From assembly GCA_963665015.2 (NCBI GenBank), contig CAXXSY010000003.1:930001-994000 (forward strand): a DNA stretch of 64,000 bases. The letters are read 5' to 3'. The notes beneath the pieces are model-generated. The model did not search any database, was not told the DNA's origin, and saw only the letters and a program-made list of their open reading frames with translations. The DNA is from G963662655 sp963665015. GTDB taxonomy: Bacteria > Cloacimonadota > Cloacimonadia > Cloacimonadales > JAIOQZ01. Of this stretch, positions 7,471-16,075 are shown piece by piece. The position numbers and the translations under genes were made by a program. Each line of letters begins with the position of its first letter. The stretch's first letter is position 1.

Positions 7471-9828
7471 ATGAGATATTCGAAAGGTATAACGCTGCTC
7501 TTGCTATTCGTTGCAGTGCAAACGATGTTCGCGGTGCAAAAAGTGCATTTGTGGCACACCATGGAGCCGAACAAACGCCCTCTGCTGGCGGAAGTTGTCG
7601 ATGAATTCATGGCCGACAATCCCGACATCGAAGTGATCCTGCTCTCGAAGAACGTGGAGGAGCTTCGCACGGGTTACCAGGCGGCTGCGGCGTTCACCGG
7701 CGGCGGACCGGAGCTGGTCTATGGTCCCATGGATCAGATCGGACCCTTCGAGGTGATGAAGCTCAAGGATAGCGACAGAAGCATCATCATGCCGCTGGAA
7801 GAGCTGTTCCCCGAGGAATTTTTCGAGAAATTTACGCCCAACGGACTGATCAGTTATAAAGGGCATCTGTATCAGATCGCCGACCGCATCGGAAACCACC
7901 TCGCATTACCTTATAATAAAAGGCTTTTCGACGAAGAGGGACTCCCCGGACCGCCCGAGACCATCGAAGAGCTGATCGAGTACGGTCAGAAGCTTACCAA
8001 AGACACCGACGGCGACGGCGTGATCGATCAGTGGGGGCTCGTGTGGAACTACACAGAGCCATTCTGGTATATCCCTTTCTTCGGCGGCTACGGCGGCAGG
8101 GTGTTCGACGAAGAAGGCAAGCCGCAGCTCGATTCGCAGGCTGCCGCGGACGCCTTCCGATTGATCAAGGACATGCGCGACAAGTACAAGATCATGCCCC
8201 CCGAATGCGATTACGACATCGCGGACAACATGTTCAATCAGGGCAACGCGGGTTTAATCATCAACGGCGACTGGTCGTGGCAGAAATACATGGGATCGCC
8301 CGAGGTCGATTTCGGTCTGGCGCGGATTCCGTTCGTGGAGGCGACCGGCCACTGGTGCAGCCCGATGGTGTCGGCTACCGGCTATTCGGTCAATTCGAAC
8401 ACCAAGCCCGAGGTCATGGAAGCCACCAAGAAGCTGCTCGACTGGCTGACCGGCGAGAAGGTGCAGAAGCGTTTCGCCACCATGTTCAAGTCGATCCCGT
8501 CCATCAAGACGCTGTACAACGACCCGGCGTTCGCCAACGATCCCATCGTCAAGACCTCCGCCGCGCAGATCGAGGCGGGTCAGCTCATGCCGATCGTTCC
8601 GGAGATGCGCGCAGCCTGGGACGCCATGCGACCGGCGCTACAGAACGTTGTGGGCGGAAACATGACCCCGGAGGAAGCGGCGGTATATCAGCAGAAGCTC
8701 TGTATCGAGAAGATCGACGACATGTACGAGGTCGCCGGCGAAGGCAGTGGAAGCAGCATCACCAAATACATCATCTACATCCTCGGCATCGCGTTGGGGC
8801 TTTATCTCACATATTTGCTCATCTTCAAGTTCGTGCTGGCGCTGCTGCGGAATCCCTACACCATGGAGTCGCGCAACGCACGGTTCGCCATCATGATCTC
8901 GATCCCGGCCGCCATCGTGATGTTCGGCGTAGTCGTTTATCCCTTCTTCTACAACATCGTGCTCTCGTTCTCGAACATGAACATGACCAACGTCAATTCG
9001 TGGGAAGTGATCGGCGTCGAGCAGTACGGCAAGGTGCTGTGGGACTTCGACATGAGCTTTGCCGAGTACCGTAGTTCGTTGGGAGATGGATCGGGCATTG
9101 TCGCTTGGGACTATCTAAAATACTTTTTCACACACCATAAATTCATTATCGTGTTCCTCAAAACCATCGTCTGGACGGTGATCAACGTCTTCTTTCACGT
9201 GACGCTGGGCGTGATGCTGGCGATGCTGATGAACAGGAAACTTCCCGGCAAACCGATCTTCCGCGTGTTGCTGATCCTGCCCTGGGCGGTTCCGCAGTAC
9301 ATCGTGGCGCTTACCTGGCGCGGGATGTTCATCTCGGACACCGGCGCGATCAACCTCATCCTCGGGCATCTCGGAATCGCAGGTGTGAACTGGCTCTCCG
9401 AACCGACCATGGCGTTCCTGGCGGCGATCGTCACCAATATCTGGCTGGGATTCCCCTTCATGATGGTCATCGCGCTGGGCGGCTTGCAGTCGATCCCGAA
9501 GGAACTCTACGAGGCGGCGGAGATCGACGGCGCTTCGGCGTGGCGGCAGTTCTGGAACGTGACGGTTCCGCTGCTCAAGCCGGTGATGGTGCCCGCGATA
9601 ACGCTCGGAACGGTCTGGACTTTCAACAACCTCAACGTCCTCTGGCTGGTGACCAACGGCGGACAACCCGCCGATCACTCGCACATCCTGGTGACCTACG
9701 TCTATCGAGCCGCGTTCAACCTCTACCGCTACGGCTACGCGGCGGCCTTCAGCGTGCTGATCTTCATTTTCCTCGCCATCTTCGGATTGACGTTCATGAA
9801 CCGCAGCCAGGTCGCGGAAAAGGCATAG
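7471..9828 (+). CDS. Fused sugar-binding protein and MalF-type ABC permease
   Basis: A 785-residue protein that joins two normally separate maltodextrin-transport subunits. Residues 1-24 are a signal sequence (ITLLLLFVAVQTMFA). About 25-425 are a family-1 extracellular solute-binding protein, with 'KVHLWHTMEPNKRPLL', 'DTDGDGVIDQWGLVWN' and 'GYSVNSNTKPEVMEATKKLL'. A linker helix spans about 432-457. The MalF-like permease follows with membrane segments near 472, 558, 594, 646, 707 and 757. The EAA loop, which docks the ATPase, is 'EAAEIDGASAWRQFWNVTVP' near 680. The start is the second in-frame ATG; an ATG-less extension of 11 residues upstream (TTG) would spoil the signal peptide. malG follows 10 bp later. 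No MalK-type ATPase is in the window. The sugar is inferred from the surrounding alpha-glucan genes. Confidence 0.9.
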   Translation: MRYSKGITLLLLFVAVQTMFAVQKVHLWHTMEPNKRPLLAEVVDEFMADNPDIEVILLSKNVEELRTGYQAAAAFTGGGPELVYGPMDQIGPFEVMKLKDSDRSIIMPLEELFPEEFFEKFTPNGLISYKGHLYQIADRIGNHLALPYNKRLFDEEGLPGPPETIEELIEYGQKLTKDTDGDGVIDQWGLVWNYTEPFWYIPFFGGYGGRVFDEEGKPQLDSQAAADAFRLIKDMRDKYKIMPPECDYDIADNMFNQGNAGLIINGDWSWQKYMGSPEVDFGLARIPFVEATGHWCSPMVSATGYSVNSNTKPEVMEATKKLLDWLTGEKVQKRFATMFKSIPSIKTLYNDPAFANDPIVKTSAAQIEAGQLMPIVPEMRAAWDAMRPALQNVVGGNMTPEEAAVYQQKLCIEKIDDMYEVAGEGSGSSITKYIIYILGIALGLYLTYLLIFKFVLALLRNPYTMESRNARFAIMISIPAAIVMFGVVVYPFFYNIVLSFSNMNMTNVNSWEVIGVEQYGKVLWDFDMSFAEYRSSLGDGSGIVAWDYLKYFFTHHKFIIVFLKTIVWTVINVFFHVTLGVMLAMLMNRKLPGKPIFRVLLILPWAVPQYIVALTWRGMFISDTGAINLILGHLGIAGVNWLSEPTMAFLAAIVTNIWLGFPFMMVIALGGLQSIPKELYEAAEIDGASAWRQFWNVTVPLLKPVMVPAITLGTVWTFNNLNVLWLVTNGGQPADHSHILVTYVYRAAFNLYRYGYAAAFSVLIFIFLAIFGLTFMNRSQVAEKA

Positions 9829-9838
9829 GAGGGGACGC

Positions 9839-10675
9839 ATGAACAAATTCAAGAAGACATTGACCACCGTTATTATATACGCGATCATTCTTCTATTCGT
9901 TGTGATTACGGTCTATCCCGTGCTGCGCATCCTGACCATCTCGCTACGTCCGGGCGACAACCTGCTCAACCGCTCGCTGGCGATCATTCCCGAGGATGCT
10001 ACGCTGGACAACTACGTCCGGCTCTTCACGGAGAAGCCGTTTTTGCTCTGGATTCGCAACAGCCTGATGATCTCGATCACGGTGACGATCGTGGGCGTGG
10101 CGTTCGCGTCGCTGGCCGGATACGCCTTTTCGCGCTATCGGTTCCCGGGAAGGAAGGCAGGACTATTGAGCCTCTTGATCACGCAGATGTTCCCGGCGAC
10201 GATGCTGCTTTTGCCGCTGTTCATCATGCTCTCCAAGCTGAATCTGATCAACAGCTTCCTCGGTCTGATCATCATGTACAGCGCGACGGCCCTGCCGTTC
10301 AGCATCTGGCTGATGAAGGGCTATTACGATACCATCCCCTTCAGCTTGGAGGAATCCGCCATGGTGGATGGCGCGGGGAGATTCTACGCCTTCTGGAAGA
10401 TCATCATGCCACTTGCGGCACCGGCGCTGGTGATAACGGCGCTGTTCAGCTTCATGGCGGCGTGGAACGAATACATTGTTGCAGCGCAGGTGCTTTGGTA
10501 CGAGGAAATGTTCACCATCCCGCTGGGGCTGAAAAGCCTTCAGGGCAACATGACCACCGAGTGGGGTATGTATGCCGCGGGCTCGCTTCTGATAAGCATT
10601 CCGGTGGTGGCGCTGTTCCTCTTTCTAAGCCGCTGGCTGGTGTCGGGGCTCACGCTCGGTAGCGTAAAAGGTTGA
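9839..10675 (+). CDS. malG: MalG-type sugar ABC transporter permease
   Basis: A 278-residue inner-membrane permease with six hydrophobic segments, beginning with 'TVIIYAIILLFVVITVYPVL' and ending with 'SLLISIPVVALFLFLSRWLV'. The EAA motif is 'EESAMVDGAGRFYAFWKIIM' in the cytoplasmic loop, and the C-terminal 'GLTLGSVKG' is the MalG signature that contacts the MalK dimer. It starts 10 bp after the receptor-permease fusion with a strong AGGAGGGG ribosome site, so the two form the membrane part of one importer. The ATPase must be supplied from elsewhere, possibly a shared MsmK/MalK. Confidence 0.93.
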   Translation: MNKFKKTLTTVIIYAIILLFVVITVYPVLRILTISLRPGDNLLNRSLAIIPEDATLDNYVRLFTEKPFLLWIRNSLMISITVTIVGVAFASLAGYAFSRYRFPGRKAGLLSLLITQMFPATMLLLPLFIMLSKLNLINSFLGLIIMYSATALPFSIWLMKGYYDTIPFSLEESAMVDGAGRFYAFWKIIMPLAAPALVITALFSFMAAWNEYIVAAQVLWYEEMFTIPLGLKSLQGNMTTEWGMYAAGSLLISIPVVALFLFLSRWLVSGLTLGSVKG

Positions 10676-10692
10676 AAATCCGTAATGTGTTC

Positions 10693-10720
10693 TTGACGAA
10701 ACGGATAGATGTGGTATTTT
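10693..10720 (+). promoter_or_regulatory. Promoter-like pair TTGACG / TATTTT
   Basis: TTGACG at 10693-10698 and TATTTT at 10715-10720 are 16 bp apart. It would give the 11025 gene a leader of about 300 nt containing three hairpin repeats, so part of the glucan locus may be transcribed separately from the transporter genes. Confidence 0.5.
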
Positions 10721-10723
10721 ATT

Positions 10724-10756
10724 ACAGGAGACAGAAGTCAGGAGACAGGAGAGATA
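10724..10756 (+). repeat. AGGAG-centred heptamer repeat, short array
   Basis: Units of ACAGGAG, ACAGAAG and TCAGGAG follow each other. A longer array of the same units is at about 43458-43507. Confidence 0.6.
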
Positions 10757-10784
10757 ACTGCGCTCCGCTGAAGCGCTCGGTCTC

Positions 10785-10910
10785 AAAAGGAGCGCGGACG
10801 TCCTCGTCCGCATCCCGTAGCACTCGGTCTTAAAAGGAGCGCGGACGTCCTCGTCCGCATCCCTGTAGCGCTCGGTCTTAAAAGGAGCGCGGACGTCATC
10901 GTCCGCATCC
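10785..10910 (+). repeat. Three tandem family-A hairpins (47-48 bp period)
   Basis: GCGGACG-TCCT-CGTCCGC occurs at 10794-10811 and 10841-10858, and with loop TCAT at 10889-10906. Each is a perfect 7-bp stem. The flanks GGAGC and CATCCC match the other family-A loci, where the stem is GCAGGCA/TGCCTGC. Confidence 0.85.
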
Positions 10911-10912
10911 CT

Positions 10913-10984
10913 GTAGCGCTCGACCTCCGGGCGAGCATCCTTATATCTCTCTCGCATTTATGGGAGAGGGTCGGGGAGAGAGTT
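10913..10984 (+). repeat. Family B dispersed repeat
   Basis: GTAGCGCTCGACCTCCGGGC, then GAGCATCCTTATA, then a palindromic CTCTCTCGCATTTATGGGAGAG segment. Its end lies about 40 bp before the start codon of the next gene. Confidence 0.75.
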
Positions 10985-11024
10985 GTTAAGTCTTAGATAT
11001 AGAAAAAAATACAGGAGGTTCATC

Positions 11025-12407
11025 ATGAGACGAATCGGTATATTGCTGATCCTTGTTTCATTCGCGCTCGTTCTGAGTGCGGAAATCGGCTGGAGCGGAA
11101 ACATATGGCCCAATTCCGGCACATTCCATGTTCCGACCGAAGATATGACCGTTTACTATCAGATTTGGAAAGACGGCGTAACGCCGGGCGACGGACAGGG
11201 CACAGACCTCTCCGCCATGTTCTATTACAGGCTTTCCGGTGAATCAGAGTGGGATTCGGTGGAAATGCCCTATCTCGGCGAAGTTGGCAACAACGACGAA
11301 TACAGCGTGATGCTTAGCGCTGGAACATTCACCACAGGCGATGTCGTGGAGTTTTACTGCGAGGGGCACGACGCCTCGGACGACACCTATTCCTACGGAA
11401 CCGATCAGAACGACGCGGGTCCCTTCACGGCGGACGCTCCGGGAACCTACAGCATCGGTTCTCCGCTTCAGCAAGACGTGACCGTAACCTTCCAGGTTGA
11501 TCTGAGTCTGGTCGGCGTCGAGGGCGATGTTTCGGTCGCCGGTTCTTTCAACGGCTGGACTGCCGGACAGAATCTTCTCACCGATCAGGGCGACAACATC
11601 TACGCCGGCGACGTGCTTTTCGCCGAGGGTACCACCCCGATGATCGAGTACAAGTTCGTCAACGGGGGAACCTGGGAAGGCGCGATTGCCAACCGTGTCC
11701 TCGAAATCGACGACACCAACCCGACTATGGTGCTGGATGTGGTTTATTTCAACGACGACGATCCGGCGAACTACACCACGCAGGACGTGACGGTGACCTT
11801 CAATTGCGATGTCGCCGATTCCGTCAACGCGGGTGCCGTGTTCACCACGCTTTCGATCTGCGGAAGCGTCGCGCCGCTCGATTGGGATTTCGCGGCCAAC
11901 ACCAACCAGCTTGCCGATCAGGGCGACAACGTCTGGTCGGTCGATATCCTGTTCCCGGCTGGCTCATGGAGAAACGTCGAATACAAGTTCGCGCGCAACG
12001 GCATGGACGTGGAAGCACCGGCCTTCACCAACCATACCATGACTATCGACGACAGCGGTGCAACCCAGGTCATCGACGTGACCTACGGCGATATCGGCAA
12101 CGACGCGCACGACGGCACCGTACCCGAGTTCCAGAGCGTGAACCTGCGGAACTACCCCAATCCCTTCAACCCCGAGACGACCATCATGTTCAGCCTCGCA
12201 AAAGAGCAGCCGGTCGAACTCGCCATCTACAACCTGAAGGGCCAGAAAGTCCGTACGCTGTACAGGGATATCGCGCCGCAGGGCGAGACCCGCGTAACGT
12301 GGCACGGAACCGACGAAAACGACAAGGCTGTATCTTCCGGCGTCTATCTGATGAAGCTCAAGGGCGGCAGAATTACAGCATCCGGCAAGGTTATCCTCAT
12401 CAAATAA
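11025..12407 (+). CDS. Secreted starch-binding-like (CBM20/48-type) protein with C-terminal sorting domain
   Basis: A 460-residue exported protein. Residues 1-19 are a signal peptide (MRRIGILLILVSFALVLSAE). Residues about 20-150 are a beta-sandwich of unclear family. Two starch-binding-like modules follow: 'VTVTFQVDLSLVGVEGDVSV' with 'AGSFNGWTAGQNLL' and 'IEYKFVNGGTWEG', then 'VTVTFNCDVADSV' with 'NVEYKFARNGMDVE'. The C-terminus is a FlgD-like sorting domain with 'LRNYPNPFNPETTIMFSLA', 'LAIYNLKGQKVRTLY' and 'SGVYLMKLKGG'. The start is the ATG with AGGAGG 6 bp upstream; 14 upstream codons are open but non-native. The protein probably binds alpha-glucan outside the cell. It has no catalytic domain. 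A hairpin terminator-like element follows. Confidence 0.8.
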   Translation: MRRIGILLILVSFALVLSAEIGWSGNIWPNSGTFHVPTEDMTVYYQIWKDGVTPGDGQGTDLSAMFYYRLSGESEWDSVEMPYLGEVGNNDEYSVMLSAGTFTTGDVVEFYCEGHDASDDTYSYGTDQNDAGPFTADAPGTYSIGSPLQQDVTVTFQVDLSLVGVEGDVSVAGSFNGWTAGQNLLTDQGDNIYAGDVLFAEGTTPMIEYKFVNGGTWEGAIANRVLEIDDTNPTMVLDVVYFNDDDPANYTTQDVTVTFNCDVADSVNAGAVFTTLSICGSVAPLDWDFAANTNQLADQGDNVWSVDILFPAGSWRNVEYKFARNGMDVEAPAFTNHTMTIDDSGATQVIDVTYGDIGNDAHDGTVPEFQSVNLRNYPNPFNPETTIMFSLAKEQPVELAIYNLKGQKVRTLYRDIAPQGETRVTWHGTDENDKAVSSGVYLMKLKGGRITASGKVILIK

Positions 12408-12418
12408 TCAAATATTGT

Positions 12419-12451
12419 CTCCCTCCGTCATCCGGCGGAGGGAGCTCATTT
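12419..12451 (+). terminator. Hairpin CTCCCTCCG/CGGAGGGAG
   Basis: A perfect 9-bp stem (12419-12427 with 12436-12444) and 8-nt loop, followed by CTCATTTT. The 3' arm GGAGGGAG is also the probable ribosome site of the next gene, so the hairpin could attenuate or sequester translation there. Confidence 0.5.
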
Positions 12452-12455
12452 TGAA

Positions 12456-13559
12456 ATGGACGCGTCTATGAAGTGGTTTGTTACACTGACAGTTTTGGTT
12501 TTTTCTTTACAGCTATTCGGCATCACAGCCGCCGATCTTTCCGAGCGGATCGTCATCGATGGCTACAGCAGCGATTTTACCGAGGATGAATTCATCCTCA
12601 ACGATTCCACCGGTATCCTGCTTGAATACCCCAACGACTCACGCTGGGGTGAGAATAACGATGTCCGGCAGATCAAAGTTACCTGGGATCAGAGTTACCT
12701 CTACGTGGCGGTCGATGCCACTTGCTGGGGCAACAACGTCGTTCTCTTCTTCGACGTTTACGACGATTACGGCATCGACAACATGGAAGAGCTCAACACA
12801 TGGAAACGCCTGATCTGGTTTTACAACAACTACCCCGATTTCTTCCTGGCGACTTGGGACACGAACACCAATCCACAGGCGTGGATGGTCAAGGAGGGGT
12901 ATCAGCACGAGGCTGTCGAGTGGTCCGGCTCTGGATTCGAAGATTTCGCCACCTTCAACACCGGCTCTCGGGGCAGGTCTCTCGAGGCGAAGATACCCTG
13001 GACCGCGATCTATTATAGTGCCGAAAGGTCGATGTTGGACTATCCGTGCATCAAGCTTGTGGCCATGATTACTGGTGGCGATGATAACAGCAGTAGTCCC
13101 GACTCCGCGCCCGATAACCTGGGCGGTATGCCTGAAGATAAGGAGCGCGTCGTGCTGGATAATTACGTCGAGATCAATGTGGATCAGGACGGTGATGGGC
13201 AGCCGGATATGGGTGTTCTGCCGAATCGTATCGTGACTTATTTCAAATCTCCTCCTATCGATTCGCAAAGACTGGAGGTCGATCGCATACGGTTCCTGAA
13301 CGGCAAGGTTTTCGCTCCGACCAGGGGAGAGAAGGTCGAGTTTCTGCTCGAACCGAACCGGGATATGTATTTCTACGTTGAAATCTACGACCTGAACGGT
13401 AAGAGAGTCGGAAACGCGGTTGAAGTCGATGCCCTGAAATGGGAATGGAACGGACGGGATCGCGACGGGAATCGGGTTCCCTTCGGTGTTTATGTCCTAA
13501 GGTTTGTCGCGATTACCGGCGAGACCAGCCACCGGGAAGCTGTCGTTGTCGTGAACTGA
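12456..13559 (+). CDS. Secreted DOMON/CBM9-like protein with FlgD-like C-terminal domain
   Basis: A 367-residue protein with a signal peptide (WFVTLTVLVFSLQLFGITAA). Residues about 28-260 form a beta-sandwich like the C-terminal binding module of glucodextranase and related DOMON/CBM9 domains: 'ERIVIDGYSSDFTEDEFIL', 'VTWDQSYLYVAVDATCWGNN', 'VVLFFDVYDDYGIDNMEEL', then 'LEAKIPWTAIYYS'. The last 80 residues are an FlgD-like fold ('FYVEIYDLNGKRVGNAVEV', 'WEWNGRDRDGNRVPFGVYVL') but lack the usual NPFNP start. The likely role is surface carbohydrate binding beside the starch-binding protein upstream. The exact ligand is not evident. Confidence 0.7.
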   Translation: MDASMKWFVTLTVLVFSLQLFGITAADLSERIVIDGYSSDFTEDEFILNDSTGILLEYPNDSRWGENNDVRQIKVTWDQSYLYVAVDATCWGNNVVLFFDVYDDYGIDNMEELNTWKRLIWFYNNYPDFFLATWDTNTNPQAWMVKEGYQHEAVEWSGSGFEDFATFNTGSRGRSLEAKIPWTAIYYSAERSMLDYPCIKLVAMITGGDDNSSSPDSAPDNLGGMPEDKERVVLDNYVEINVDQDGDGQPDMGVLPNRIVTYFKSPPIDSQRLEVDRIRFLNGKVFAPTRGEKVEFLLEPNRDMYFYVEIYDLNGKRVGNAVEVDALKWEWNGRDRDGNRVPFGVYVLRFVAITGETSHREAVVVVN

Positions 13560-13594
13560 TTCTCACGAATCGTGAAGTCGCAGGAATGGGAATA

Positions 13595-14497
13595 ATGAAT
13601 ATGTTTGAAAAAAGAAAGATTTATCGACGGGTGAGACATCATCTCTCAATGGTTTGCCTGTTCACGATAAGCCTCATTTTTACATTTCCGCAACAGGCTC
13701 ATGCGGATTTCAAAGGTATGAACCACGGGGCCCGGGCGTACGCGCTCGGAAATACCTACACCGCGCTAAGCGATGATCCAACCGCACTCTTCTGGAACCC
13801 CGCCGGATTGGCGCGAGTCAAGAAATACTCTTTCACCATGTCCCACCAGAACCTCTACGGTATCTCCGGGCTGAACAGCGAGATGATCGCGTTCGGCTTG
13901 CCTTTTCCGTATGTTCGAACCGGATTCGCGTGGACGCAGATCAATCTCGAAGGCGAGTACTACGAGGACGTGTTCCACCTTGGCGGCGCTTCGGTTTTCT
14001 GGCTGGGCGATGTCCCGGTTCGCTTCGGCGCCACGCTCAAGTATTTCCGGGTCAGTGTGCCCGGCTATGCAGACGCGAAAGAAGTAAGCAACGCAGACAT
14101 GGACTTCGGAATGCAGGTTCAGCCGATCAAGCCGCTGACCTTCAGCCTTGTAACCCGCAATATTTTCCGCCCCGAATTCAAGCTGGTGGAAAAGGGTGAC
14201 AAAATGGATCGTCAATACGTAGCCGGAACTTGTTACAGTTGGAGAGAGATTGTCAATTTCCTGGCGGACTATCAGTGGGAAGGCGGCGACAGCCAGCTCA
14301 ACTTCGGCTGCGAGATGTGGTTTTACAATGTGTTCGCGCCAAGGCTTGGCTTGAGCGGCGAGAATCTGACCGCCGGTTTCGGTTTGAAATCGAGCTGGTG
14401 GACCCTCGACGGGGCCGTGTTCCAGCATAACGAACTGGGAAGTACCTATCGTTTGACCTTCGGACTGCGGTTCGACATGGACGACTTTGAATTATAA
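13595..14497 (+). CDS. PorV/PorQ-like (UPF0164) outer-membrane protein
   Basis: A protein of 300 residues. After a signal sequence ('CLFTISLIFTFPQQAHA') comes the family hallmark 'GARAYALGNTYTALSDDPTA' followed by 'LFWNPAGLARV', and then alternating beta-strands typical of an outer-membrane barrel, ending in '...RLTFGLRFDMDDFEL'. In Bacteroidetes PorV shuttles proteins with C-terminal sorting domains through the type IX secretion system; related PorV/PorQ proteins are widespread in FCB candidate phyla. Its place between sorting-domain proteins and barrel genes supports a surface assembly or transport role. An ATG 9 bases upstream (13586) is an alternative start; AGGA suits 13595 better. Confidence 0.8.
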   Translation: MNMFEKRKIYRRVRHHLSMVCLFTISLIFTFPQQAHADFKGMNHGARAYALGNTYTALSDDPTALFWNPAGLARVKKYSFTMSHQNLYGISGLNSEMIAFGLPFPYVRTGFAWTQINLEGEYYEDVFHLGGASVFWLGDVPVRFGATLKYFRVSVPGYADAKEVSNADMDFGMQVQPIKPLTFSLVTRNIFRPEFKLVEKGDKMDRQYVAGTCYSWREIVNFLADYQWEGGDSQLNFGCEMWFYNVFAPRLGLSGENLTAGFGLKSSWWTLDGAVFQHNELGSTYRLTFGLRFDMDDFEL

Positions 14498-14507
14498 GGA
14501 TTACTCA

Positions 14508-16019
14508 ATGAAAAAACGCACCATCACATTGATTCTGATCCTGCTGGGGGCGGCGTTGTTGAAGGCAGGTCCCATCAAGATGGAAGGCTATCTGGAGGGG
14601 CAGTTTGGGCGAACCTACGATTCCGAAGAATACAAATGGAATATGTGGGACCCGAACTACTATATCGAAACCAAATTCTTCTCCAGTCCGATTCGAAACG
14701 CGGAAGTTTTTTTCAAGATTTATGCCGACAACGACAAGGGACGGGAATCCTATGCAAAGTCCGGCCGGGCAGAAAGCGTCTTTGGCGAAGGACACGTCCA
14801 GTATCGTTACGAGAAATACGGTTGGGGAGCCCAGAGTGTCCTGTTCACCCGCGAAAGCGGTCACTACTGGACAGACGGCTCCATGCTCGGTATCGTGAAC
14901 ACCGGTTCGGTCAACAACGATGGAAACGGACAGGGTGTGCGTATGGATGCCTGGTATCCGTTCGGCGGAAGCGTCACCTACGTCTTTTCGGATTTCTCTT
15001 CGGGTGAGGGGGACGACATTCATCTGGTGCGCTATCGCCAGAGTCTTCTCGAACGTGTTAGAATGGGCGTCTTCTATCAGCGTAAAAACTACCCGACTGC
15101 CGCGAAGGACGACTACAACGAAGTTGCGGCTATCGATGTTCACGCTGGAATGGGAAGATACTTCCTGAATGCCGAATTTGCCCGCAGCGAGGTACCGGCG
15201 GAAGAAGACGTCGAAGCGGAGAATGACACCTATTCAGGATTCGGGGATTTCTTCAAGTCCAACGTGGCTGGCAAGGCTGAACTGAACGGGATTAGAGTGG
15301 GTACGGCCAAGCTGGGTTACATTCTGCTTCAGCCAGGCGTGTGGTCGTATGGAAACACATACCGGAATTATATGGGAGACGATAAACGAAACGAATACGG
15401 TTTCTGGGTTAATTCTAAATACCTCGTTTCGGGTCGTGCGGTTACACTATCGCTGAACTACTCGCAATCAAAAAATCATGTCCCCGTCCAAATCTATCAT
15501 ACCTGGGAAGATGAAAACGGATATTTGCAACAGGAATTGATCGACGTTTACAACAAGAAGCAGACGATATACACCGAGATGTACGTCGAGTTCATTAAGG
15601 GCTTCAAGGGCAAGATTTATGTGGAAAATAGGGATGAGGAGTACTACTATTTCGACGAGAATCATTTCGATTTCTTCTCGGAACTGTCCGTGGAAAACCG
15701 CCTGGCAAAACTGCTTACTCAGTTCAAGGTCAAAGATATCGGCGAGGGTTCGGAGGTTCAGCTAACCGGTGTCGAAGTGAGTGTTAATCTGACGCAGGAC
15801 TGGAAATTCTTCATGCGTGGTATGATCGCGACAGACGAACTCGGTTCGCGTCACAGCATCTTCGGCGAGATACAGTATCGCCTGAGCGGTAACACGGAAC
15901 TCAACCTCCAGTATGGACCTAGCTGGTGGGGACAGTACGGGCTCGTGAACGACGACAGCTTCGCTTCCGCAGGCGATATGAAGAAAGAGGTTAAATTGAT
16001 CCTCAAGGGGTGGTTCTGA
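14508..16019 (+). CDS. Outer-membrane beta-barrel protein
   Basis: A 503-residue protein with signal peptide 'TITLILILLGAALLKAGP' and a mature part rich in Tyr/Trp and alternating hydrophobic strands such as 'GHVQYRYEKYGWGAQSVLFT', 'FNAEFARSEV'-like and 'VTLSLNYSQSKNHVPV'. It ends in 'EVKLILKGWF', with the C-terminal Phe that BAM recognises. No TonB box, plug domain or SusD partner is seen. The start ATG has AAGGA; the frame is also open for 7 codons upstream inside the previous gene. The next gene follows with ATGA overlap or a short gap. It may be a passive porin for maltodextrins, by context only. Confidence 0.75.
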   Translation: MKKRTITLILILLGAALLKAGPIKMEGYLEGQFGRTYDSEEYKWNMWDPNYYIETKFFSSPIRNAEVFFKIYADNDKGRESYAKSGRAESVFGEGHVQYRYEKYGWGAQSVLFTRESGHYWTDGSMLGIVNTGSVNNDGNGQGVRMDAWYPFGGSVTYVFSDFSSGEGDDIHLVRYRQSLLERVRMGVFYQRKNYPTAAKDDYNEVAAIDVHAGMGRYFLNAEFARSEVPAEEDVEAENDTYSGFGDFFKSNVAGKAELNGIRVGTAKLGYILLQPGVWSYGNTYRNYMGDDKRNEYGFWVNSKYLVSGRAVTLSLNYSQSKNHVPVQIYHTWEDENGYLQQELIDVYNKKQTIYTEMYVEFIKGFKGKIYVENRDEEYYYFDENHFDFFSELSVENRLAKLLTQFKVKDIGEGSEVQLTGVEVSVNLTQDWKFFMRGMIATDELGSRHSIFGEIQYRLSGNTELNLQYGPSWWGQYGLVNDDSFASAGDMKKEVKLILKGWF

Positions 16020-16075
16020 TGAATAAGATATACAGCAATAATAAATTCATGAAAATCGATGGAACAGGAGATAGA

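Larger units (their letters stand above)
10676..11024 (+). other. Repeat-rich intergenic region before the secreted CBM protein
   Basis: Holds a promoter-like pair (10693-10720), a short AGGAG heptamer repeat, three family-A hairpins and a family-B element. No credible gene. Confidence 0.7.

Noticed and set aside
12456..13559. Catalytic glycoside hydrolase call for the DOMON-like protein
   Set aside because: It resembles only the binding module of glucodextranase-type enzymes; no catalytic domain is present.
14508..16019. SusC/TonB-dependent receptor
   Set aside because: About 500 residues, with no plug domain or TonB box; SusC proteins are about twice as long.
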